A stretch of DNA of 21,958 nucleotides from Silene noctiflora (taxonomy: Eukaryota; Streptophyta; Magnoliopsida; Caryophyllales; Caryophyllaceae). Location: positions 8,344 to 30,301 of the forward strand of contig VHZZ01005238.1 of the NCBI GenBank assembly GCA_009801015.1, read 5' to 3'. Below the pieces are notes generated by a model. That model saw nothing but the letters and a program-made list of their open reading frames with translations. It searched no databases and had not been told where the DNA came from. Below are positions 1 to 7,640 of the stretch, one piece after another. The translations under genes were made by a program, and so were the position numbers. The first letter of the stretch is position 1, and each line of letters begins with the position of its first letter.

Positions 1-264
1 ACGGAAATTCCGTCAGATGTCTGACGGATAATCCGTCAGAATTCCTACATACTGACGGAATTCTGACGGAATTTCCGTCAGTTATTTTTTTGCGCTATTG
101 ACTTGGTAAACGCGCCAAATAATTCTGACGGAATATGACGGAAATTCCGTCAGTACTAAATTCCGTCAGTTTCCCGTCAGAATTCCGTCAGTTTTCCGGT
201 TTTAATTGACGGAATTTTTTTCCGTCAGAAATGGCCGTCAGCTTTCCGTGTTTTCGTAGTAGTG
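1..264. mobile_element. CACTA transposon, right terminal/subterminal region
   Basis: The segment is packed with copies of CTGACGG/CCGTCAG, many as palindromes such as CTGACGGAAATTCCGTCAG. It ends at 264 in ...GTAGTAGTG, whose reverse complement starts CACTACTACG, the CACTA-superfamily terminus. Dense short subterminal repeats next to a CACTA end are typical of the superfamily, where they bind transposase. The element enters from outside the window, so only this end is visible. It abuts MULE coding sequence at 265 and so probably inserted into the MULE. The expected 3-bp target duplication cannot be checked because the other end is missing. No coding capacity is seen here. Confidence 0.75.
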
Positions 265-1007
265 TTAGAAGGATGAGAATGGTAAGGCATGCAACCAAGT
301 AACATATTGCAGAATCTTGGCCTAATGATGGTATTTTACTTAATATAGTGGAGAGGTTGCAGGTCCTCACTAAGGATTCCAGGCCATGCCATGCCTACTA
401 TTCTGGTCCAGGTAAGTATGAAGTAAGTAAGGGTCGTACTTACTACCCAGTAAATTTGATAGAGAGAACTTGTTACTGTGGTGAGTGGCAAATTAGTGGC
501 ATTCCTTGTAGGCATGCCATTAAGGCTATTATAACTGCTGATAAGGAGCCATGTGATTTTGTGAATGAATGGTATTCTGTAAGAATGTATAAGGAGGCTT
601 ATGGACTGTTCCTAAACCCTATGCCTGATAAGGAGCAATGAGAGACATATGATGTTCCAACTTTGGAACCTCCAACTTCGAGAAGAGCAATTGGTAAGCC
701 TTCAAGAAATAAAAGAAGGGAACTAGGGGAGGTGAGGAAAGGGAAGAGGTCAGTTTCAATAAAATGCAAAAAGTGTGGCTGTTTTGGACACAACTCAAAG
801 TGCAAAGGTGGTTATACTGCCAAACAAAGACAAGAACTGCAAGAGAAAGTCACCCAAAAACGTGCAAAGCAAGGATTAAGTTGCAATCCAGCTAAATTGT
901 TTCACTATCTCCATGACTTGGAAACTATTGTTATGAGGAGTAGTCAAGCTTCCATTACAACAAGTCAAGAAGGAACAAGAAAGGGAAAGAAGAGGAAGGC
1001 AACCTGA
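265..1007 (+). pseudogene. MULE (MURA-type) transposase, C-terminal part, broken
   Basis: This is the C-terminal part of a Mutator-like transposase. Around 426-535 the frame encodes a SWIM zinc finger: CYCGEW, then GIPCRHA (CxC...CxH), the usual DNA-binding finger after the MULE catalytic domain. Further on, at about 768-812, is a zinc knuckle (CKKCGCFGHNSKC, CX2CX4HX3C) followed by a basic, lysine-rich tail ending at a TGA (1005-1007). The same frame runs from about 267 to 1007 but has a TAA at 300-302 and a TGA at 639-641, so it is not an intact gene. The catalytic domain is absent; the CACTA end at 264 cuts it off. A convergent GRF-finger ORF lies downstream and may belong to the same transposon. 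Confidence 0.8.
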
Positions 1008-1444
1008 GGTTGTTTGTAATGTCACCAATATTCTGCAAACATTGAATGTGGAGTAGTCAAACTAATGTTATCTCTCTCTTTTTATGTATTTTGAAAACAC
1101 TGAATGTGACCATGTAGGGAATCAGTGACTTTTGGAATGTAACCCTTATTGTGAATGTTTTAAAGTAGGGTAATTGTCATTAGATTTTGCAAACACTGAT
1201 TAGTGGCTTGATGTATTAAACAGTTCATAACTGTTAATCGTTTGGGCATCAATTATATGACAAATGTGCTAAGGTTATGTTCACAATCTTCTTATGTTAT
1301 AATGTTATTTTGAGCAATTGTGTTAAAGGTTATTGTGAGCAATTGTTGAAGAGAAACAATTATATCTCAACAACAAAACCAAGCCAATTATGCCCTTAGA
1401 CATGAAACGGTTACATTTCATAGAGAAAAATACTTTCAATTATT
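1008..1444. other. AT-rich spacer between the two convergent MULE-region ORFs
   Basis: No coding signal. It follows the stop of the transposase fragment and precedes the minus-strand GRF ORF stop, so both 3' untranslated regions would overlap here. Short similar segments recur (GTTATTGTGAGCAATTG and a near copy around 1311-1345). I see no other structure. Confidence 0.4.
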
Positions 1445-1849
1445 TCAAACCTTAATCAGAAAAATTACAACCACCACAACAAACATCAAACTAATACATT
1501 TCATAAAGAAAGCTAATTTCTTAAACTCCTTCTTCAACCCAATAATTTCTTCCTTGAAGACATGAACACTTGAAAAATCCTCATCTTCATTTGCTCCATT
1601 GTTTTTGATTGTTAGATTCATGGTAACATGCTCTGATGTTAACCACATTACAAAATTATTACATTCCAAAAATTTGAAATAAGCTTTTCTTAGATTGCTA
1701 GTTGACACAGAAATTTTAATAACCGCATTCTTACCGCAACGATTGCAAGCTTGGTTCCTAAATTCAGGACCTTCAATTGGGGTGCTCCTCCATGAAGAAG
1801 GATAAGAAATGATGAAGTAACAGGAAAAAGAGAAAAAAAAATTGGACAA
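1445..1849 (-). CDS. small GRF-type zinc-finger protein with C-terminal membrane anchor (possible MULE passenger)
   Basis: A 134-residue ORF. Residues ~19-55 read WRSTPIEGPEFRNQACNRCG, followed about ten residues on by SNLRKAYF, then CNNFVMW. This resembles the plant GRF zinc-finger family (Cx2C...Y/F-x-C...C-x-FF-x-W), small plant proteins of unknown function that typically combine the finger, a short coiled region and a C-terminal hydrophobic segment. Here a charged stretch (EEIIGLKKEFKKL) precedes a strongly hydrophobic tail (residues ~116-134, ending VVVVVIFLIKV), as in tail-anchored proteins. The third zinc ligand looks replaced (YFKF where YFxC is expected) and the GR of the GRF motif is lost, so zinc binding may be impaired. 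The first Met at 1849 gives a serine/phenylalanine-rich lead; a start just before the WRST segment cannot be excluded. It is convergent with the transposase fragment. Family assignment is from memory of the motif. Confidence 0.5.
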   Translation of the reverse strand: MSNFFFSFSCYFIISYPSSWRSTPIEGPEFRNQACNRCGKNAVIKISVSTSNLRKAYFKFLECNNFVMWLTSEHVTMNLTIKNNGANEDEDFSSVHVFKEEIIGLKKEFKKLAFFMKCISLMFVVVVVIFLIKV

Positions 1850-1984
1850 GAGAAGAGGGAAACGAAAAAAAGAGTAGAAGGCAAAATGGAGGGAAGTAGA
1901 ATGAAGGGAATGATAAAAAATTGGAGGATATTTAATAAAGGGGCATCAGTTAGAGGTATTTGGACGGAATTTGTGAGTAAGGTC

Positions 1985-2107
1985 ACGCCTAATGATAATT
2001 AGGCAAAAATAGGGGTACCATGGAGGTTTTTAAAAGTATAGGGGTAACATATAGAGAAACAAGAAACACATGGGTACTATATAGAACCCCCCCCCCCCCC
2101 CCCCCCN
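1985..2107. repeat. candidate MULE right terminus with poly-C tract
   Basis: Read on the minus strand this begins with a G run and GGTTCTATATAGTACCC, then GTTACCCCTATACTTTTAAA and CATGGTACCCCTATTTTTGCC. Repeated 'TACCCC-TAT' blocks after a G-rich start are the style of plant MULE terminal inverted repeats. A homopolymer of 20 C (2087-2106) and an N (2107) sit exactly at the outer edge, so the boundary base and the usual 9-bp target duplication cannot be read. The matching left terminus is outside the window. Confidence 0.4.
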
Positions 2108-2605
2108 GTTTTGTTAATAAAAGGTTGTAAGAGGATGGATATAAGGATCCTCTTTGATGTGAAAAAATATGAGAAGAGTTTTAAGAAGAGGATGGAGAAA
2201 AGAAAAAATGAGTGAGATGAAACATATTGTGATGTGTCAAAATTTGGGATGGAGAGTCAAGAAATAAAAGGATGTTATTCTTCTCTTTGATGTGCATGCT
2301 CTTAAGAACAATGGTGAAATCAGCCTCTTTAAATTTCAATTGTAGTAACTAAGTCCTCTTAACTTTAACAAAAAAGTGAAATTTAGCCATTATTTTTAAT
2401 TTTCAATAAGTCTCAACAAAGATTCATTTTACATTTATATTATTTATATTATACAACTAATATCAAATAATAAAATTCACTAATAATTGATTTCTTTTTC
2501 TTAAAAAATAATCAAATCCTTATCAAATTACTCAATTCTCATATTAATTAAGTAAAAGTTCATTCGTCCTAGTTTCTCTTTAATTGCTTGAATTCCGATT
2601 ATCTT
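2108..2605. other. AT-rich sequence without recognisable genes
   Basis: Contains a direct repeat CTCTTTGATGTG (2150-2161 and 2283-2294) within GGAT-rich sequence, possibly a decayed MITE. The remainder (2310-2605) is AT-rich with no ORF of note. Confidence 0.35.
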
Positions 2606-2914
2606 AGTTGTTTGGTTGCCCATTAAAAATCATGGGAGTTGATAAATCCAATGAATTATAAAATAGGGACTTGTTTGGTTGCCCAATTTTTTTGGCAAAA
2701 TGTATGAATTTGATTTTCCAAGGATTTTCCAACTCCTCCACGATGGAGGAGTTGAATTACCTGGCCCCCAGATAATTGCAAACTCCTTTGGAATTAAATT
2801 CCTGTGTAGGGAACCATACGGGTTTGCTAAAATCTTATGAATTTCATGTGGGAACTTAATTCTCATGAATTCGGCATTCCTGTGGAGCTAGATTCCAATG
2901 GGCAACCAAACGAA
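2606..2914. mobile_element. MITE with GTTTGGTTGCCCATT terminal inverted repeats
   Basis: GTTTGGTTGCCCATT at 2610-2624 is perfectly inverted at 2897-2911, giving 15-bp terminal inverted repeats about 300 bp apart. A third copy, GTTTGGTTGCCCAAT, lies internally in direct orientation near 2669-2683, suggesting a nested or partly duplicated end. Inside is a 10-bp perfect palindrome arm pair (2731-2740 / 2744-2753) around CGA. The TTTGGTTG-type end recalls PIF/Harbinger or hAT MITEs, but the flanks do not show a clear target duplication, so the superfamily is open. No protein is encoded. Confidence 0.6.
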
Positions 2915-3076
2915 GTTTGTACAATCATTCTACTCTATTTCTTTTATTCCATTGTTTTAGTTTAAACCTCAAACCAAACCCAAAATAGTAACTTAGGCAC
3001 CACTTCAAGTAGACTACACTTCATTGAATACCCGTCCTTTGGATTGGATCTCGACTTACGTGTTATACTAGGTTTA
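2915..3076. other. unassigned spacer before the second CACTA end
   Basis: AT-rich sequence without an ORF. It may be internal CACTA sequence, since the CACTA end follows directly, but no left terminus is seen. Confidence 0.25.
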
Positions 3077-3197
3077 GTGACGAATTTACATGACGCTTTT
3101 TACTGACGGAATTTCCGTCAGTAAAGCTAATTACTGACGGATTTTACCTGTTACTGACGGATTTTTTCCGTCAGTTTCCCGTGTTTTTTTTGTAGTG
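3077..3197. mobile_element. second CACTA transposon right end
   Basis: Three TGACGGA/TCCGTCA repeat units, one as the palindrome ACTGACGGAATTTCCGTCAGT, lead to a terminus TTTTTTTTGTAGTG at 3184-3197. Its reverse complement, CACTACAAAAAAAACACGG, is a classical CACTA end. The orientation is the same as the end at 264 and the subterminal motif is shared, so both come from one family. It directly joins mariner-like sequence at 3198, consistent with insertion into, or deletion against, the mariner 3' part. The left end was not found. Confidence 0.7.
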
Positions 3198-5201
3198 CAA
3201 TGTACTTGCTGAGAGTAATCATAAATTCCATGCCTGTCATTCATTGCATTATTTTTACATGACTACATTAACCTCAATAACCAAAATAACCAAAATAAGC
3301 ATGCATTTAATTGTCTTACATGACTTGACCTATTCTACATGTCTACACTAACCAAAATAACCTTAAACATAACCATATGTTATGTTGTTTGCCTTGACTA
3401 ACAAACAATTTCATCAAATTTGTTTGTCAAACAAACAACAACCTAAATTATTCAAAATGGGACTTGGATACCTAAATCTATCATCAGTTGTTCTATTTNT
3501 GTNATGAGTCCACAAGTTATTAAAAACTGAATACATTCCCTTACCAAGTCTTCATCAACAACTAGATCCCTAGGTAGTGTTCCTGCCCTCCTTTGTGNTG
3601 CCTTTGCCAAGTGTGGCAGTGGGTAGTTGTTATGCCCTTTTTTTTTCATTATTTCGACCATACAAGCTTGTAAGCTTAACCAAACATTGTTTAGAGTTAT
3701 GTCTGTTTCTGCTTCATATGCATCTGTAACACTCTGCACCAATTCCTCCACTGTTTTTGCAGGTTTTTCATCTTGTAAAGATTGTATGGACCTAAAGAAA
3801 CCTAAATCTAGAATGTTTAAATCTGGAGAGTTAGTTGGTTGTTGTGTTAACTTGATATTGAAACCATCTGATGCTGCAGCATCCATGAAATCTTTATCTT
3901 TGCAATTTATATGAGGAGTAGCATTATCTTGTTGTATTGTTATCTCCTTTGTTGCTGATGTTGGCCATTTCTGTTTAATGGCTGGTATCACTAAGTTGAT
4001 CAATGTTTCTTTAGTCACTTTCTTAGTGATGGCTTCTATGGGTTTTTTGACAATTGTACCAGCCTCTCTGTTCTTACTTCTTCTTTTGGCTGGTTCTTGG
4101 TAAGTGAATGGCCAAATTCCAAGTTTTCCATCAAACAAAACTTCTCCATTGTCTTTGTATGTCGGCCTTGAAACANCACACAAGAACATCACTTTTGTTA
4201 TGTACCTTTTGCTTTTACAACTTCTATACGGNGCTGCTTCATTGCTCCCAATATAGTACCTNCANTTTGGGTNTGTCATGTAGAACCATTTTTCATCNAT
4301 ATGAATAATATGGCTNATATCCTTGAACATGACACACCTCAACAANCTATCAAACACAAGTTTACCCATGACAAAGTGTAACCTAATGTACTTATTGTCT
4401 TGGGTCAAATCTGGGTGTATTGCATTTGTATAAGATTTTATAAGCCCTTGTTTCACCCATCTTTGGCATGTTGATGGGGCAAGTCCTATAGCCTTGCCTA
4501 GTCTCTTCAAAGTTTTTCTTTTTGACACATGAAGTGCCATTATGACCTCTATTGGACAAGGTAGCCTTTCACTTCCCTTCTTTCCTGGAATTTTGCCTTC
4601 TACATTTATTGGCACATGATCTTGCCTTTGTTTTTTTTGCTTCTGACCAGATGTTATAGATGCACTTCCTTGACATATTGAAAAAAGCTTTGACTTCTTG
4701 CATCTTCCCATGGGTTGGTTTAGCTCCTTTCATGCTCTCAAGCAAGAGACAAGCAATCATATGTCTCTCATCATCTGTCAGATTCTTCTTCAATGTGTAC
4801 TTTAGTTTAGAAGTTTAGAAATTTATAATTTAAGGAAAACTGGTTGTGTAATTTTCTGAAAAAAATTATGTTGGTTTGATGTAATACTTCTGATATTTTG
4901 TTTAGGTTACTTTGGTGTAAATGGATGATGTAGTGGTATTGTAAACTGATTTGGTCTAATGGGGGGAAATTTAAATTTTCATGCCAAATTTTCCCACCCT
5001 TTCTTAATTTAATGACATCAGCTTAGTCCTTTTCCTTTTATTTTTTGTTTCTTAATTTAGTGACATCAGCTTAGTCCTTTCCCTCTTATTTTTCTTTGTT
5101 TTAAGTTTCCAAAGCAAATAGTCGGCCCACACATGCTTAACAATTGCTCCTTGGTTGTTGAGCCAAAACCAAATGGGTACATTAATAAGATATGGAGGGA
5201 G
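3198..5201 (-). mobile_element. plant mariner-like element (MLE), left end missing
   Basis: The right end (the transposase 5' side) reads, on the minus strand, CTCCCTCCATATCTTATTAA from 5201, with a flanking TA at 5202-5203. CTCCCTCC starting after TA is the Stowaway/mariner terminal repeat of plants. The transposase lies within on the minus strand. The opposite terminal repeat should occur below 3452 but is absent; the CACTA end at 3197 replaces it. A ~48-bp tandem duplication (CTTAATTTA-TGACATCAGCTTAGTCC, near 5003 and 5051) sits in the 5' non-coding part. Several N bases lie in the transposase region. Confidence 0.75.
3452..4793 (-). pseudogene. mariner-like (DD39D) transposase, frameshifted
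   Basis: Plant mariner transposase. The N-terminal helix-turn-helix (LTDDERHMIACLLLES, then FFNMSRKCIYNIWSEAK) is read in one frame from about 4793. The rest, from roughly 4640 down to 3452, is in another frame, so there is at least one frameshift near 4620-4680, and no ATG is seen for the N-terminal part. The second DNA-binding region reads LKRLGKAIGLAPSTCQRWVKQG. The catalytic core is kept: IIHxDEKWFYMT (first Asp), IQQDNATPH (second Asp) and NSPDLNILDLGFF, where the Asp of LDLG lies 39 residues after the second, the DD39D spacing of plant MLEs. N bases obscure several residues (shown as X). It is probably inactive in this copy, but the catalytic triad is undamaged. Confidence 0.85.
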
Positions 5202-5698
5202 TAATATTTTAGTTAAAGTATAAATAATATAAAACTATAAACTATTAAATCTTTTATTGATGTTATTATTTGAGAATGACTTGACTCATACTATTCATAC
5301 TATGTATAAACAAAATTATAAATTGTTTTGATTAATTTCATAACAAAAATATTGAGAGAATTTATAAATTGGAATCGTTAGTATTGTGGAATAAAAAAAA
5401 TACATTTCAGCACATTACTCAATTCTCTTGTATTATTTTTCAGTTTAATTTTTTTTTTGCTCGAAACAAAATACAATAACGAGAAAAAGGAACAATTAAT
5501 GAGATACCTCTATTATTTTACAGTTCAATTTTACTCAGTTTTCTTGAATAATTTTACAGTTCAATTTTTTTTCCTCATATCAAAATATAATGACGTGAAA
5601 TATGAAAAATTAACGATGTGTTAATTTAGCATGATTAAGTAATACAAAAATAAAAACTCTATAAATACCGCGTATTCATTGCGCGGGATCTAAACTAG
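5202..5698 (+). mobile_element. Helitron-like 3' end (non-autonomous)
   Basis: The segment is very AT-rich and ends in a GC-rich hairpin (CCGCG at 5668-5672 pairing with CGCGG at 5682-5686), then GATCTAAACTAG, then T. A short hairpin 8-12 bases before CTRR, with a T after it, is the Helitron 3' signature. The 5' TC end was not identified, so the left limit is only the neighbouring mariner end. Within it are imperfect repeats of 'TTTTACAGTTCAATTTT...CAAAATA' around 5440-5600. The end lies within 2 bp of the break in a LINE reverse transcriptase reading frame. Confidence 0.5.
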
Positions 5699-6599
5699 TT
5701 AAACATTAAATGAGTGAGTTTAAAATACTTGCAAAGTGGATGATATTTAAAACCAGGCAATTCAGTAGCTTCCTCAATTAATCGGCTCAAATATTCCATA
5801 CAAAGAGTAAAAATCAAGGAGGAAATAGGATCCTCTTGTCTATGTCCTCTCCTTCTCTTAAGGAAGCCATGGATTTGTCCATTATATTCACTACAATAAA
5901 AAAAGTAGTCGTAGCATTATAAGATAAATCAATTTAGGGGGAAAATTTAAATCTTCCAACATCTGCGTCACATACTTCCGCCCAATTGAATCATACCCTT
6001 TTCTTAGATACTTTCATCAAACATTTAGAAGACACACCTTTTCATTTCTTCAAGTATAGAGTCTTACCAAATCTTGAGTAATCAAAATATTTCCCAAAAT
6101 ATTTATTTCCTTAACAAATGCACATTGAGCGGGGTTAATAATACCTAGCAATTTACCAACAATTTTATCACGGAAAAAATTAGATTTTACCTTGTAAAGT
6201 ATATTGTAACAAGCTATACGTCTAAATTCTTTCACATTCTTAGGATCATCAACCTTAAGAATAAGAGCAAGATTAGTGGAATTCACCTGCTTCAGTAACT
6301 GACCATGCTCAAAAAAATCTTTAACCGCAGCACAAATATCTTCCTTAATGAAATTCCAACTAGCCTTAAAAAACTTACTAGTATACCATCTGAATACCAT
6401 CTGAACCAGGACTCTTCTTATAAAGAACGAAGCAATTCTAATACAATCATGTTGGAGTTCTGTACATAGATTCCCAATCCTCAAGTCAATTGTCCTTCCA
6501 TTCATTACAATTTGACTGACAATATTTGTTTTGGTAGATTTAACGAACTAGGTTAATTTAGGGTCAAAGTGATCTTAAGTGTGAATCGTCCTGTATATA
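5699..6599 (-). mobile_element. L1-type LINE fragment, ORF2 reverse transcriptase (broken)
   Basis: The minus strand encodes the fingers/palm of a plant L1 reverse transcriptase. A 151-residue open stretch (6505-6050) reads SKFFKASWNFIKEDICAAVK, GQLLKQVNSTNLALILKV, EFRRIACYNILYKV and FVKEINILGNILITQDLVRLY, all standard blocks. Homology continues below 6050 in other frames: RKGYDSI (the conserved first-Asp block), LEDLNFPPKLIYLIM, GFLKRRRGHRQEDPIS and FTLCMEYLSRLIEEA, up to KLTHLMF at 5701. There the frame stops just before the expected (F/Y)ADD. So it has several frameshifts and stops and is cut at its 3' side, which is unusual because LINE copies normally lose the 5' side. The N-terminal endonuclease was not seen; 6506-6599 is only weakly similar. 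Confidence 0.8.
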
Positions 6600-6607
6600 T
6601 GTTAGAC

Positions 6608-6733
6608 GCGTTGTAGTATGTAAAGTAAAGAGAAATAACACAAGGGATTTGGTGAAGCCCAAAACCCAATGCGTTGTAGTATGTAAAGTAAAGAGAAATA
6701 ACACAAGGGATTTGGTGAAGCCCAAAACCTAAT
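6608..6733. repeat. 63-bp tandem duplication
   Basis: Two almost identical 63-bp copies, 6608-6670 and 6671-6733, each starting GCGTTGTAGTATGTAAAG and ending CCCAAAACC(C/T)AAT. I see one difference, so the duplication is recent relative to the surrounding decay. It lies at the edge of the putative LTR. Confidence 0.85.
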
Positions 6734-6814
6734 GTGGGAAACGACCGCGGGAAGGAGACGGTATCCTTCCAAGATGTTCACTAGAAATATCAATAATAGT
6801 ACAATGGAGGCAAG

Positions 6815-7304
6815 TAGGGGTGGGCACCGGTCCAAAACCGGACCGGACCGGACCGGAACCAGATTGGACCGGGACCGGAATCGGAAAAAATTATGGACCG
6901 GGACCGGACCTGATTATAAAAATTCCGGACCGGGACCGGACCCGAAAAACTCCGGTCCAAGACCGGACCGGACCGGTTGGACCGGAATTTGACATAATAT
7001 GCCCACTTTTTCAAATTTCGGCCCAGAAATTCCGGTCCATTGGACCGGATCGGACCTGTTGGACCGGAATAAAATATATTTTCGAGGAAAAAAATAAAAA
7101 AAAAACATAAAATCCGGTCTTTCCGGTCCTATCCGGTCCGGACCGGAAAAAACCGGTCCCGGACCAGACCGGACCGGAAACCGGAATCTAAGAAAATGGT
7201 GGACCGGAGACCGGACCGGATTTTTTAATTCCGGTTCCGGTCCGGTAGATTCCGGTCCGGACCGGTCCATTTTTCCAGTCCGGACCGGATTGTGCCCACC
7301 CCTA
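6815..7304. mobile_element. hAT-type non-autonomous element built of GGACCGG repeats
   Basis: It starts TAGGGGTGGGCAC at 6815 and ends GTGCCCACCCCTA at 7304, a perfect 13-bp terminal inverted repeat of the hAT style. It is flanked by the perfect 8-bp duplication GAGGCAAG (6807-6814 and 7305-7312), as hAT transposition leaves. The interior is mostly short units GGACCGG / CCGGTCC on both strands, giving an almost self-complementary, CpG-rich block unlike the AT-rich surroundings. It yields long open frames on both strands, all made of the repeat and not genes. The intact ends and perfect duplication suggest a fairly young insertion into the older LTR. Confidence 0.85.
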
Positions 7305-7640
7305 GAGGCAAGATGTCTATTGCTAGTATGAGTTATACGAGGTTGCTTGTTGCTAGGTCATGAATGATCTTCTTTCCCCCTTTGCCTCTCCTTATATAGT
7401 GTCTAACCCTAATTAGGGTTAGCCTTACTTGCTTCCCAAGTATCCCTTCTCCTCTCGGTTGGGCTGCTCTCTTCATGCCGCCTCCTCTTAGATAACTGGG
7501 CCTCCTATTTCCGGAGACCATATACCACTCTTCCCTATTCCCGCAGCAGTTGGGCCTTCTAGCCTTCAGCCCGTATCTCCCTCATCTGCTCAACCCTCCA
7601 CTCTGCTCCCTGGCCCATTATACGAAATTGGGCCCAAACA

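Larger units (their letters stand above)
6600..7640 (-). mobile_element. probable solo LTR fossil (about 540 bp) with a nested hAT-type insertion
   Basis: The segment is bounded TG...CA: it reads TGTTAGACGCG at 6600 and GGGCCCAAACA at 7630-7640. On the minus strand it begins TGTTTGGGCCCAATTTCG, carries a good TATA box (CACTATATAAGGAG, about 245 bp in) and ends GCGTCTAACA, fitting U3-R-U5 order in the minus direction. The flanks ATATA (6595-6599) and ATATC (7641-7645) resemble a decayed 5-bp target duplication. No primer-binding site or polypurine tract adjoins, which suggests a solo LTR. Family is undetermined. A 490-bp element plus its duplication sits inside. Treated as a fossil. Confidence 0.5.

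Noticed and set aside
1690-1986. 98-residue hydrophobic minus-strand ORF
   Set aside because: It overlaps the GRF-finger ORF in another frame and the terminal repeat; composition reflects purine-rich DNA on the other strand.
3627-3914. Plus-strand ORF of 95 residues
   Set aside because: It is antisense to the well-supported mariner transposase.
5889-5920. CACTACAATAAAAAAAG, looking like a CACTA left terminus
   Set aside because: On the minus strand it translates in line with the LINE reverse transcriptase (TTFFIVVN), so it is LINE coding sequence.
6732-7270. Several overlapping open frames on both strands rich in Gly/Pro/Asp/Arg
   Set aside because: They are translations of the GGACCGG repeat of the hAT-type element and have no independent support.
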